A DNA stretch of 35,007 nucleotides from CAYXDO01 sp964463485. Its GTDB lineage: Bacteria; Myxococcota; Kuafuiibacteriia; Kuafuiibacteriales; Kuafuiibacteriaceae. How positions within the stretch are numbered: the stretch's first letter is position 1; every line of letters begins with the position of its first letter. Below the pieces are notes generated by a model, which had not been told where the DNA came from, searched no databases, and worked only from the letters and a program-made list of their open reading frames with translations. Position numbers and translations under genes: made by a program. The stretch spans positions 1 to 35,007 of the forward strand of contig CAYXDO010000113.1 in assembly GCA_964463485.1 (NCBI GenBank). Direction: 5' to 3'. Of this stretch, positions 16,374 to 25,206 are shown piece by piece.

Positions 16374-17705
16374 GTGACTCTCCGCGTAACCCGCCAGCGC
16401 CTCGACGGGGGGCTGCGGGTCCTGGTGCTCGAGCTCCCCCACCTGCACTCCGTGACCCTGGCCTTCATGGTCAAAGCCGGCCCTCGTTTCGAGACGCCAG
16501 AACAGAACGGCGTCTCTCACATGGTCGAGCACCTCCTTCTGCGAGGCACCGAGCTGCACCCCACGAGCTTCGCCCTGAGCAGCGCCATCGAAGTGTTGGG
16601 AGGAGACATCAATGGGCTGACCCAGCGGGACGCGATGACGATCCACATGTCGGTTCCGGGACGCGCGGCCGAGGCCGCGCTCGGGATCCTCGGCGAGATC
16701 GTCACGCTGTCCAAGCTCGAAGGCTTGGACATCGAGCGCAAGGTCGTCTTGGAGGAGCTCCTCGATACTCTCGACCGACGCGGCCTCGAGACCGACCCCG
16801 ACGCACTCAGTCGACTGGCGCTCTGGAGAGGCCATCCGCTCGGAATGCCGGTCGCTGGTACTCGCACGACGGTAACGGCCATCGACGACACGAGCTGCCA
16901 CACCCACGCCGATAGAATCCTCTGTGCCGAGAACGCCGTGTTGTGCGTCGTCGGCCCGGTCGATCCGCAAGCGATCCTACGCACGGCCGGACAGGCTTTT
17001 GCAGAGCTTCCGCGGGGCACGACGTTGCCGTCGGGCGCCAAGCCCGACTGCCCGATCAACCCGCCCATTCAGATCCAGACCACCGACGACGCTCAAGCCA
17101 CCCTGCTCTTCTCGTTTCCTGCCCCGCACGAGAACGACCCGAGCTTCGTGAAGCTCCTGCTGCTTCGCAGGTTGCTCGACGACGGCTTCGCCTCGAGGCT
17201 TCGACAGGAGGTGTGTGAGTCTCGCGGACTCGCGTACTCACTCTCGGCCGGAGTCGACGCGTACGAGGACGCCGCCGCCTTCGACGTGGAAGTCACCTGC
17301 GCGCCGTCGAATGTCGCAGTCACGACTCAGATAATCCTCGATACTCTCTGGAACGCGCGAGCTGCGCCGGTGAGCGCCGAGGAGCTCGCGCGTATCACCG
17401 CGCGGCATCGCTCCGAGCTCGAGATGGCGCTCGACGATCCCGACGAGATGGCTTCGTGGCTCGGCGCGACCGAGCTCATGGGGTACTCATCTGGCTACGA
17501 AGACCGAATCAACGAGGCCATGACCGTAACCGGCGACGAGCTCACCCGGCTCGCGGAAGAGATCCTCCGACCGGAGCGGTGTCTGCTGACGGTCGTCGGC
17601 CCGGCCCGGCGATCGGTGCGGAAGCTGGAGCGCCTGCTCGGCCGCGCGGCGGGCTCGACGCGGTCCTTGAGCGCGAAGGGCACCGGCGTCGGAGCTCGAT
17701 CTTGA
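16374..17705 (+). CDS. M16-family zinc metallopeptidase
   Basis: The 443-residue protein (GTG start) has the inverted zinc motif HMVEH (His49, Glu52, His53) in the context NGVSHMVEHLLLRGTE, and the third ligand region VVLEELLD (Glu127/128) about 74 residues later, as in pitrilysin/insulinase-type peptidases. The C-terminal half keeps the second M16 domain, including GFASRLRQEVCESRGLAYSL with the Arg/Tyr region that closes over the substrate. The length fits M16B enzymes. No signal peptide is evident, so it probably acts in the cytoplasm on peptides. Its TGA stop overlaps the TTG start of the 5-oxoprolinase gene by four bases (TTGA), so translation is probably coupled. Confidence 0.88.
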   Translation: MTLRVTRQRLDGGLRVLVLELPHLHSVTLAFMVKAGPRFETPEQNGVSHMVEHLLLRGTELHPTSFALSSAIEVLGGDINGLTQRDAMTIHMSVPGRAAEAALGILGEIVTLSKLEGLDIERKVVLEELLDTLDRRGLETDPDALSRLALWRGHPLGMPVAGTRTTVTAIDDTSCHTHADRILCAENAVLCVVGPVDPQAILRTAGQAFAELPRGTTLPSGAKPDCPINPPIQIQTTDDAQATLLFSFPAPHENDPSFVKLLLLRRLLDDGFASRLRQEVCESRGLAYSLSAGVDAYEDAAAFDVEVTCAPSNVAVTTQIILDTLWNARAAPVSAEELARITARHRSELEMALDDPDEMASWLGATELMGYSSGYEDRINEAMTVTGDELTRLAEEILRPERCLLTVVGPARRSVRKLERLLGRAAGSTRSLSAKGTGVGARS

Positions 17706-20700
17706 CCCTGCGCCCGGGACGTCACGCCTTCTTCATCGATCGGGGCGGTACCTTCACGGATTGTGTACACGTCGACCCGACGGGGCGCGCGAGCGTAATC
17801 AAGGTCTTGTCGACCGACGACGCACCCATCACGGCGATTCGAGCAGCGCTCGGCCTCGAAGCGGACGACCCCGTTCCTGAGTGCGACGTCCGATTGGGGA
17901 CGACGATCGCGACCAACGCCTTGCTGGAGAGGCGCGGGGTTCCGGTCACTTTGTTCGTCACGCAGGGGTTTGGCGATCTCCTCGAGCTCGGAGATCAAAC
18001 GCGACCGGACCTGTTCGCGCTCCACGTCGAGAAGCCCCGAACACTCGCCGCTTCGGTCGTACGAGTCGGAGCGCGCGCGACTCACCAAGGAGAGATCCTC
18101 GGTCGAGCAGGCACCGAGCTCCATGGGCTCGAGGGCCTCGGGAGTCACACGAGCGCAGCGGTCGTCGTGCTGTTCGGACATGTGGCTCCGGAGCTCGAGC
18201 TCGAGCTCGCGGATGAGTTGCGCGCGAAGGGCGTTCGCCACATCTCGCTGTCTCACGAGGTCGATCCGAAGCTCGGTCTCCTCGCGAGAGCGGAGACGAC
18301 TTGCGTGGACGCCCACCTGACTCCTCTGCTCGCCGAGCACGTGCGCGCCCTCGAGCTCGAGCTCCCCGGCTGCAACTTGCGACTCATGCAGTCGAGCGGG
18401 GATCTGACGACCCCGGCCGGATTTCGAGGCCACAACGCCATCCTCTCGGGCCCTGCGGGTGGAGCCGTCGCCGTCGCGAAGCTCGCCGACCGGCTCCGAC
18501 TAGGCCCGGTGATCGGGCTCGACATCGGAGGCACGTCGACCGACGTGAGCCGCTATGATGGAAAAATGGAGCCCGCGTTCGAAACTCGGATCGCCGGCGT
18601 TCGACTCAGAACGCCGATGATGGACGTTCACACGGTCGCTGCTGGCGGCGGCTCGGTGTGTCGCCACGACGGTCTCCGGCTGAGTGTAGGCCCACAGAGT
18701 TGCGGCGCGGTCCCCGGACCCCTCTCTTACGGAAACCCAAGCGCTTCGAATTTGGCGCTCACCGACGTGAACCTGCTGCTCGGCCGAATCCTCCCCGATC
18801 GGTTCCCGTTCGCGCTCGACGTCGAGCGTCCAAGACACGCGCTGCAACTCATCGCGGACGCGATCGGAGACGGTCGATCGCTCGAGGAGGTCGCCGACGG
18901 CTTCCTCTCCATCGCCAACGCCCACGTCGCAGAGGCCATTCGCACGCTGACGACGCAGCGAGGCTTCGATCCCTCGGCCCACACGCTCGTCGCGTTCGGC
19001 GGCGCAGGCGGTCAACACGCGTGCGCGGTCGCGCGGCTCTTGGGTATCCGCCGAATCGTCATCCATCCGCTCGCAGGCGTATTCTCCGCGTTTGGGATCG
19101 GTCAGTCCGAGCTCGGCTGGCGCGGACAAGTGGATGCGGGTCGCGATGAGTTGACGGACGGTGCCATCGAGAGACTCGCCGAGGCGCTCGATCGGCTAGG
19201 CACGAAGGCTGATGGCCCAACGGAGGTCGAACCCATTCGCGCGACCAGCCTGTCGTTGCGCTATCGTGGGTCCGAGGCCGAGCTCGACGTGGCGTACTCA
19301 CCGAATGACGGCGCGCGCGAGGTTCGCTCGCGTTTTGAAGAGGCGCACCGTCGGATGTTCGGCTATGCCCGCCCTGGACACACCGTCGAGATCACCGTCG
19401 CGCGGCTCGCGCTCCGGTGGCCGACCGAACCGGCGACCCTCGCCCCCCCGCTTCGATCGGAGCCCAAACCTCCGACGAGCACGACGAGGCTGTGGGTCGG
19501 CGCTCAGGCGTCGCACGCCTCGGCCGAAAAGAAAGCGACGGAGTCCCGGCGTCCAGAGGGTCGGTGGTTCCAGAATGTCCCCGTGTACGATCGTGAGTTG
19601 CTCGTTCCAGGGCAGAGTTTGCGCGGACCCGCGCTCGTCGCGGAGGCTACGGGCACGATCGTGATCGATCCCGGCTTCTCGCTCACCGTGGGTTCGGACG
19701 GTACTCTCCACCTCGAGGATCTACCGGGTGTGGAGGCGAGTCCGACCGACCCTTCGCTCGACCCGGTTCGCCTCGAGCTCTTCGGTCACGCCTTCGATTC
19801 GATCGCCGAACAAATGGGTGTCGTGCTTCGACGCACCGCGATGTCGACCAACATCCGAGAGCGCCTCGATTTTTCTTGCGCGATCTTCGATGAGACAGGC
19901 GAGCTCGTCTCGAACGCTCCTTATATCCCGGTTCACCTGGGTGCGATGGGAGAGTCGGTAAAAGCCGTGATTCGAGCGCATCCTTCGATGAGTCCCGGGG
20001 ATGCCTTCGCGACGAACGATCCGAACTCAGGAGGATCTCACCTGCCGGACATCACGGTGGTCTCACCGGTATTCGCCGAGGGCGGAGACCTCTCATTCTT
20101 CACCGCCAGCCGAGGCCACCACGCCGACGTTGGAGGCGTGTCGCCAGGGTCGATGCCGCCGTTCGCCACGAGCCTCGCCGAAGAGGGTGTCGTGCTCGAG
20201 GCGCTGCGGATCACCGACAAGGGTGAGTTTCTGCGCGACTCGGTAAGGGCCCGTTTGCTCGAAGGTCCCTACCCGGTCCGGCGCGCGGACGAGAACTTGG
20301 CGGACCTCGAGGCGCAGCTCGCGGCAAACCTCACCGGAGCGCGGCTCCTCGCGGAGCTCGTTCGACGCCATGGTCTTCAGGCGGTGAAGTCATACGGTCG
20401 ACACGTGATGGATCACGCGGCGGAGGCCGTTCGGAGCGCGCTCCGCAACTTGAGGACGGGCCGCTTCGAGCGCTCGGATCAGCTCGACGATGGGACTCCG
20501 ATTCGAGTCACGGTGGAAGTGACCGGCGCGAAGGTTGGGCCTGGGTTGGTCATCGACTTCTCTGGGACCGGCGCCGAGGTCGCCGGTAACCTCAACGCGC
20601 CCAAGGCCGTCACGCTCTCGGCGGTGATCTACGTGATTCGAGCGCTCGTGGGGCGACCCATCCCGCTGAACGCTGGCTGTCTCCGGTACGTCGAGGTCCG

Positions 20701-21280
20701 AATCCCTGAACCTTCGGTCTTGGCACCTTCGAAGGGCCGAGCAGTGGCCGGCGGCAACGTCGAGACCTCCCAGCGCGTGGTCGACGTCCTTCTGGGTGCG
20801 CTGGGCCTGGCCGCGGCGAGTCAGGGCACGATGAACAACCTGACCTTTGGCGACGATGAGTTCGGCTACTACGAGACGATCGCCGGGGGCTCGGGCGCCA
20901 CTCCCGATTTTGCCGGCGCGTCGGCCGTGCATACTCACATGACCAACACCCGCATCACGGACGCCGAGGTCCTCGAATCGAGATTTCCGGTGCGCGTGAT
21001 CCGCCACGCCGTACGCAGGGGCTCGGGCGGGCAAGGACGCCATCGAGGCGGCGATGGAGTCGTTCGAGAGCTCGAGCTCCTGCGGCCGCTCGCCGTGTCG
21101 ATCCTGTCGGAGCGCCGAGAGACCGCGCCGTTTGGCCTCGAGGGCGGGGGTCCAGGAGAGCGCGGGCGTAACTCACTCGATGGCAGGGAGCTCGGGGGCA
21201 AGGCGATCACGGCGGCGCCGGCCGGCTCTCGGCTGCTGATCGAGACGCCCGGCGGCGGCGGGTTCGGAGTCCCTTCATGA
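17702..21280 (+). CDS. oplAH: 5-oxoprolinase (ATP-hydrolysing), HyuA-HyuB fusion
   Basis: From the TTG at 17702 the protein has 1192 residues, the usual length for single-chain 5-oxoprolinases. GGAG lies about nine bases upstream, and no ATG or GTG is available between the preceding stop and the conserved start. The HyuA half (about 1-680) has the ASKHA-type signatures FFIDRGGTFTDCV, GTTIATNALLERRG, LSGPAGGAVAVA and LDIGGTSTDVSRYDG. The HyuB half begins near residue 687 (RLELFGHAFDSIAEQMGVVL) and has TNIRERLDFSCAIFD and the FATNDPNSGGSHLPD motif. The enzyme cleaves 5-oxoproline (pyroglutamate) to glutamate using ATP in the cytoplasm. Hydantoinase/acetophenone-carboxylase relatives share this fold, but the fused form favours 5-oxoprolinase. 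It overlaps both neighbours. Confidence 0.88.
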   Translation: MTLRPGRHAFFIDRGGTFTDCVHVDPTGRASVIKVLSTDDAPITAIRAALGLEADDPVPECDVRLGTTIATNALLERRGVPVTLFVTQGFGDLLELGDQTRPDLFALHVEKPRTLAASVVRVGARATHQGEILGRAGTELHGLEGLGSHTSAAVVVLFGHVAPELELELADELRAKGVRHISLSHEVDPKLGLLARAETTCVDAHLTPLLAEHVRALELELPGCNLRLMQSSGDLTTPAGFRGHNAILSGPAGGAVAVAKLADRLRLGPVIGLDIGGTSTDVSRYDGKMEPAFETRIAGVRLRTPMMDVHTVAAGGGSVCRHDGLRLSVGPQSCGAVPGPLSYGNPSASNLALTDVNLLLGRILPDRFPFALDVERPRHALQLIADAIGDGRSLEEVADGFLSIANAHVAEAIRTLTTQRGFDPSAHTLVAFGGAGGQHACAVARLLGIRRIVIHPLAGVFSAFGIGQSELGWRGQVDAGRDELTDGAIERLAEALDRLGTKADGPTEVEPIRATSLSLRYRGSEAELDVAYSPNDGAREVRSRFEEAHRRMFGYARPGHTVEITVARLALRWPTEPATLAPPLRSEPKPPTSTTRLWVGAQASHASAEKKATESRRPEGRWFQNVPVYDRELLVPGQSLRGPALVAEATGTIVIDPGFSLTVGSDGTLHLEDLPGVEASPTDPSLDPVRLELFGHAFDSIAEQMGVVLRRTAMSTNIRERLDFSCAIFDETGELVSNAPYIPVHLGAMGESVKAVIRAHPSMSPGDAFATNDPNSGGSHLPDITVVSPVFAEGGDLSFFTASRGHHADVGGVSPGSMPPFATSLAEEGVVLEALRITDKGEFLRDSVRARLLEGPYPVRRADENLADLEAQLAANLTGARLLAELVRRHGLQAVKSYGRHVMDHAAEAVRSALRNLRTGRFERSDQLDDGTPIRVTVEVTGAKVGPGLVIDFSGTGAEVAGNLNAPKAVTLSAVIYVIRALVGRPIPLNAGCLRYVEVRIPEPSVLAPSKGRAVAGGNVETSQRVVDVLLGALGLAAASQGTMNNLTFGDDEFGYYETIAGGSGATPDFAGASAVHTHMTNTRITDAEVLESRFPVRVIRHAVRRGSGGQGRHRGGDGVVRELELLRPLAVSILSERRETAPFGLEGGGPGERGRNSLDGRELGGKAITAAPAGSRLLIETPGGGGFGVPS

Positions 21281-21843
21281 GTGCGGTGCGCGTGGCCTTC
21301 GTGCTGACTCTGTCGGAGTGTCTGTCGGGGGGTCTGTCGGGGTGTTGGGTGTCGGAGGTTTCGGTGAAGAAAACGGCCGCGCTCGGCGAGCCCTGCCAAA
21401 GCGCGCAGGCCCCCGACGCTCCTATGTGCGACAAGTTCGCGGGGCCTGGAATCAGGTGCCTGACCTCCTCGACCGCCGAGAGCTCTCTGTGTGCTCCAGC
21501 CTGTCAGAACGCGGACGACGCCTCGTGTCAGGGTTGGTTTCCAGGCGGCTGTTGTTTGTTCGCGGGAGAGCTCGAGAGTTGCCTTCCCGCCGAGTTCTGC
21601 GATCCCCCGAAAAAGCCACCAGGGGCTATTTGTGCGTCCAAATCGGAGTGTGAAGACCGGTTCGGCTCGCCAGCCTGTGTCAAGGTGGGTGATGAACCGG
21701 CCCGCTGCTCGTTCGAGTGCTTTGGGCACGATCAGTGTAGAGCGGTCTTTCCGGGAGGGTGCTGCTTCAACAGCCAAGGAACGCTCGGGATAATCTGCAT
21801 TTCCGCTGAGCAAGCCGGGATGATCGGAGTCAGTTGCCCGTAA
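21277..21843 (+). CDS. Cys-rich lipoprotein with duplicated FPGGCC module
   Basis: The ATG overlaps the preceding TGA (ATGA). The 188-residue product starts with a hydrophobic leader and a lipobox LSGC (lipidated Cys23 expected), so it is likely anchored in the outer membrane. The mature part has about 18 cysteines. It contains two related modules: CQGWFPGGCCLFAGELESCL and, about 80 residues later, CRAVFPGGCCFNSQGTLGI; each is preceded by a C-x(n)-C-x(3)-C pattern. The cysteines probably form disulfides in the periplasm or on the cell surface. I do not recognise the family. Coupling to a peptidase and 5-oxoprolinase operon suggests, but does not prove, a linked role. The signal-peptide region contains a short GT-rich direct repeat in DNA (TCTGTCGGGG). 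Confidence 0.75.
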   Translation: MSAVRVAFVLTLSECLSGGLSGCWVSEVSVKKTAALGEPCQSAQAPDAPMCDKFAGPGIRCLTSSTAESSLCAPACQNADDASCQGWFPGGCCLFAGELESCLPAEFCDPPKKPPGAICASKSECEDRFGSPACVKVGDEPARCSFECFGHDQCRAVFPGGCCFNSQGTLGIICISAEQAGMIGVSCP

Positions 21844-21922
21844 GTACGACTCGGACGTGATTCGAGGGCCCGGGCGCTCGCACGTTGTTGCTCTCTCGAT
21901 CCGCATTCTGTAGAAACATCTC

Positions 21923-22282
21923 GTGAGCTTGTTCAGAGTCAGCGTCGTCGCCCGCAACACGGTCGACCAAAAGGCCACGCCACCCATCGATGCCCTAGTC
22001 GACACGGGCTCGGAGCTGACCTGGCTTCCCGCCGACCTTCTGACCACAGCGGGAATCGTGGCGGTTCGCGATCGGACTTTTCACACCGCCACCAGGCAAA
22101 TCGTCTCTCGGAAAATCGGTTACGCGATCCTGGCCGCCGAGGGCTTCGAGACCGTCGACGAGGTTGTTTTCGCGGAGCCAGGCGACATGACGCTCGTTGG
22201 GGTTCGAACGATCGAAGGTTTTGGGGTCATGGTAGACGCCATCGGACACCGATTCGTCGCCCAGGCGACGCTCGTCGCCTAG
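21923..22282 (+). CDS. retropepsin-like aspartic protease (clan AA)
   Basis: The 119-residue protein (GTG start) has the catalytic motif ALVDTGSELTWLP (Asp27-Thr-Gly-Ser), a central beta-hairpin and the closing TLVGVRTIEGFGVMVDAIGH segment, which matches the second conserved strand/loop of single-domain aspartic proteases. One DTG per chain means it would work as a homodimer, like retroviral protease. There is no signal peptide or membrane segment, so it is probably cytoplasmic. Bacterial members of this group are mostly uncharacterised. It stands alone: 79 bases after the lipoprotein gene and upstream of a hairpin-rich gap. Confidence 0.8.
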   Translation: MSLFRVSVVARNTVDQKATPPIDALVDTGSELTWLPADLLTTAGIVAVRDRTFHTATRQIVSRKIGYAILAAEGFETVDEVVFAEPGDMTLVGVRTIEGFGVMVDAIGHRFVAQATLVA

Positions 22283-22316
22283 CAGGCCGCTCGAAAGGGA
22301 GCGCGGACCCCTGGGA

Positions 22317-22419
22317 GCGCAGGCATCTTGCCTGCGCTTAGGTTTCGCGGACTACGAGTCGTCCGGCTGAGTGCGTCGCTGATGCTCCGCGCCAGGTAGC
22401 CCTGGGCAAGATGCCTGCG
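22317..22419. repeat. paired palindromic GGCATCTTGCC repeats (REP-like)
   Basis: GCGCAGGCATCTTGCCTGCGC at 22317-22337 forms a 9-bp stem with a 3-base loop. The 15 bases CGCAGGCATCTTGCC (22318-22332) recur in inverted orientation at 22405-22419. The two copies bound about 100 bases of gene-free DNA in a 244-base gap. The layout is that of a bacterial REP pair or a very small non-autonomous element. From memory, similar GGCATCTTGCC palindromes are frequent in several high-GC phyla. Confidence 0.75.
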
Positions 22420-22526
22420 GCCCCACGGATGAGTCGGGCCGCGAAGTAGTATCACGACTCGAGTTTCGGAGCCTTTTCAGCGCACGGAAACTTGACCGGG
22501 CGAAGAGACCGGCCGATCCATTTCGG

Positions 22527-23171
22527 GTGTTCGCCTCGAAGAACCCGCTCTCTCGCGCGGCCGTTCTGACCTTCATCGCCGCGCTCGCGCTGTCGGCGGC
22601 AGTGCGGCAGCTCGGCAGCCCAAGAGCGAGTGACATCCTCGGGCTAGCCGGCATCGCAGTCTCGATGATCCTCGCGGTGGCCGCGCTGATCAAGGGTCCG
22701 CCGCGGCTCGGAGCGGGCATCTTGCTCACGCTGGCGCTCGCGCTCCTTGGGATCGTGGCGCTCCCCAACTATCTGCACGCGCGTCAGTGGGCGCGACGCC
22801 ACGTCGTTTGCCACCCCATCGCCCCGAAGCTCCTCGAGCTCTCGGAGCGCACGGACAAGTTGGCCCTCGAGCTGTCGAAGTCATCTAACCCAACTCAGGC
22901 CAAGGAACGACTGAGCCAGCATGTCTCGTACCTCGAGGCCTGGGCACGCGAGATGCAAACTCAGCTCGCCGACGCGCCAAAGGAGAGCGCTGCCAAGGCC
23001 AAGGAAGTCACCGACGCGGTGGCTTCGCTCGCCGCCGCCTACGGCCGAGTGAGCGACGCCCTCGAGACCAGAGATCCGACCTTCCTCGACCTGGCTCAGC
23101 GGTCCGCGGACGAAGCCCAACGCAGCATGTCGACGGCCTTGGCGGCCATGCGAGTTTTCTGCGGGAGCTGA
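22527..23171 (+). CDS. membrane protein with C-terminal coiled coil
   Basis: The 214-residue protein (GTG start) has three hydrophobic helices at about residues 10-30, 36-56 and 61-83 (GAGILLTLALALLGIVALPN). After these comes a helical, charged C-terminal domain of about 125 residues (LLELSERTDKLALELSKSSN, then KESAAKAKEVTDAVASLAAAYG) typical of coiled coils or four-helix bundles. A lone Cys near residue 95 and another at the end could pair. I do not recognise the family. It lies between the REP-like pair and a convergent small zinc-ribbon gene, so it is probably transcribed alone. Confidence 0.7.
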   Translation: MFASKNPLSRAAVLTFIAALALSAAVRQLGSPRASDILGLAGIAVSMILAVAALIKGPPRLGAGILLTLALALLGIVALPNYLHARQWARRHVVCHPIAPKLLELSERTDKLALELSKSSNPTQAKERLSQHVSYLEAWAREMQTQLADAPKESAAKAKEVTDAVASLAAAYGRVSDALETRDPTFLDLAQRSADEAQRSMSTALAAMRVFCGS

Positions 23172-23189
23172 GTGGACCGCGAAGCTATG

Positions 23190-23423
23190 TCAGGGCTGCC
23201 TGACTTCGCGGAGCTGGGCTTTACACTTCGGACACGCAAAATTTTTCCGGTCCACAACCCCGGTCCATGAGCACGCCGAGCAGTTCTTCTGAACGAGCCG
23301 CTTGCGAGCTGGATCGTTGATGTATCCCCAGATCCGCCCCGCCAGCCAAATTCCGACGCCGATGAGGATCACCTGGATCAGCGTGAGGCCAAAGAATACG
23401 TCCTTACCGAGCCACTCTCGCAT
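23190..23423 (-). CDS. small membrane protein with C-terminal zinc ribbon
   Basis: The ATG at 23423 gives 77 residues. The frame can be extended to a TTG at 23495, but that part runs through an 8-bp direct repeat (GTCGAAGT) and looks noncoding. A single membrane helix (about 10-32, FFGLTLIQVILIGVGIWLAG) is followed by a basic linker and a CX2C...CX2C ribbon (CSAC, then CPKC) that probably binds zinc. The ribbon would face the cytoplasm or periplasm depending on topology. The function is unknown. It is convergent with the coiled-coil membrane gene. Confidence 0.65.
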   Translation of the reverse strand: MREWLGKDVFFGLTLIQVILIGVGIWLAGRIWGYINDPARKRLVQKNCSACSWTGVVDRKNFACPKCKAQLREVRQP

Positions 23424-23500
23424 TCGCCCAACGCTATCGCTTTCGGCCAGAGAACTCCAGTCCCCGGTCGAAGTGTCGAAGTGTCGAGGCGTCAAGGGAG

Positions 23501-23658
<158 letters not shown>

Positions 23659-23670
23659 AAACGAGGGCAA

Positions 23671-25206
23671 TTACTCGCGAAGCATAGTCTCGGCGGCGAG
23701 AAGACCCGGGGCCGCGCTGACGCCACCGCCCGGATGGCTTCCGCTCCCCGCGAGAAAGAGGCCCTTGATCGGCGTGGCGTACCGAGCCGCGCTGGCGGTC
23801 GGTCGCATGAACAAGAGCTGATCGAGCGCAGGCTCGACATGGAAGAGGTGACCGCCCGACAGGCCGTACCGAGTCGAGAGGTCCTTCGGCGTCAGCACCT
23901 CTGTGGCAACGATTTTCTCGCGGACGCCCTTCGAGCTTGCCTCGAGGGTCTGAAGGACTCTCTCTCCGAGCGCCGACCGAGTCGCGTCCGACCACCCCTG
24001 CCGCAAGTCGTGTGGAGCGAAGCTGACCAAGATCGAGGCCACGTGGTGTCCCGCCGGAGCAAGTGTAGGATCCGCGACCGTCGGAACTCTGATCTCGAGC
24101 TGGGGCCTCTCGGAGAACCTCCCGTATTTGACGGCGTCGAACGCACGCTCGAGGGCGTCGACGTGTCCACCGCCAAGGCGAGCGGACTCGAAGAGGATCT
24201 CGGGACGAGCGTCGAAAGAAAGCGGCCCGGAGAGTGCGACATGTACCTTGGCCGTCGTGCCGCGGGCTCGCACGGCACGAACCTGATCTTCGAAGCGGAC
24301 CGGAAGCGCCGACGGGTGGATGAGCTCCAGGATGGTCTGCTTGGGGTCGCAGGAAGCCGCTACCGAGCGGCACTCGATATCCTCGCCCGAAGAGAGTGTG
24401 ACTCCAATGACTCTGTCGTCCTCGACGCGGATGCGGGTGACTCGCGAGGAGAGTCTGACCTCGACGCCGAGCGACTTGGCTCGCTCGTGGAGCGCCGAGA
24501 CGAGGGCAGGAGGTCCGCCAGCGAGGTATTTCTCGCTCGTTCCTTCGGCCATCAACAAATTCGCGGCGCTCCCGGCCGACCAGGGTCCGAGGAAGGATCC
24601 CACGACCGCAGGCGCGGCGAGCGCCTCGACGAGCTCGGGCGTCTCGAAGAACTCGTTGAGCCAGTCGGCCACACACATCGGCGCGACCCTCAAGATCTCG
24701 ACCATGTCCTCCTTGCCCAGGCGGCGCAGGGCGAGGCCGCGCTTCCCGAGGCTCCAAAGCTCGGCCTTGGACGTGGGTGACAAAGGGTCGGGCGGAGCGT
24801 TCGCCACGTCGCGCAGAAAACTCTTCACCCGGTCGAAGAAGCCGCGATAGGTCGCGTATCCTTCGACGTCCTTTGCCGAGCGTCTGGCGATCTCCTTTTT
24901 TGTCGCAGCCGCGTCCTTGGAGAGCACCAGGCCCCCTTCGGGTCCCGGCACGAACGTCCCAGGATCGTCTCGTTGCCCGACTTTCTTCCCGAGTCCCAAG
25001 GCGTCGAGCACCTCTGAACGGACCAACCCAGTGTCGTGGAGCATCCCGGGAACGAAATAACCGGGATGGAACTCTTCCTTGGAGCACAAACCACCGACAC
25101 GATCGCGCGCCTCCACCACGACGACCTTCTTCTTCGCGTCGGCCAACCTCACCGCGGCGGCGAGCCCGTTTTGGCCCGCGCCGATGACAACGACGTCCAC
25201 TGCCAT
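23671..25206 (-). CDS. FAD-dependent oxidoreductase, phytoene-desaturase/PYROXD2-like (second copy)
   Basis: From the ATG at 25206 (overlapping the preceding TAA as TAATG) the protein has 511 residues. The N-terminal Rossmann motif VVVIGAGQNGLAAAVRLADA binds the FAD ADP moiety, followed by VVVVEARDRVGGLC. The C-terminal FAD signature FLAGSGSHPGGGVSAAPGLL and the KYGRFSERPQLEIRVPT region are typical of the COG1233 group that includes PYROXD2. It has no membrane segment or leader. It is paralogous to the gene just upstream, sharing the same order of motifs, and is the last gene of the GcvT-like operon. Substrate unknown; flavin-dependent dehydrogenation or oxidation is inferred from the family. 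Confidence 0.85.
   Translation of the reverse strand: MAVDVVVIGAGQNGLAAAVRLADAKKKVVVVEARDRVGGLCSKEEFHPGYFVPGMLHDTGLVRSEVLDALGLGKKVGQRDDPGTFVPGPEGGLVLSKDAAATKKEIARRSAKDVEGYATYRGFFDRVKSFLRDVANAPPDPLSPTSKAELWSLGKRGLALRRLGKEDMVEILRVAPMCVADWLNEFFETPELVEALAAPAVVGSFLGPWSAGSAANLLMAEGTSEKYLAGGPPALVSALHERAKSLGVEVRLSSRVTRIRVEDDRVIGVTLSSGEDIECRSVAASCDPKQTILELIHPSALPVRFEDQVRAVRARGTTAKVHVALSGPLSFDARPEILFESARLGGGHVDALERAFDAVKYGRFSERPQLEIRVPTVADPTLAPAGHHVASILVSFAPHDLRQGWSDATRSALGERVLQTLEASSKGVREKIVATEVLTPKDLSTRYGLSGGHLFHVEPALDQLLFMRPTASAARYATPIKGLFLAGSGSHPGGGVSAAPGLLAAETMLRE

Noticed and set aside
17456..17701. N-terminal extension of the 5-oxoprolinase
   Set aside because: It overlaps the end of the M16 gene and is Arg-rich; the conserved fold starts just after 17702.
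23423..23495. Longer start (TTG at 23495) for the small zinc-ribbon protein
   Set aside because: The extra residues are encoded by an 8-bp direct repeat (23467-23490) and show no conserved character.
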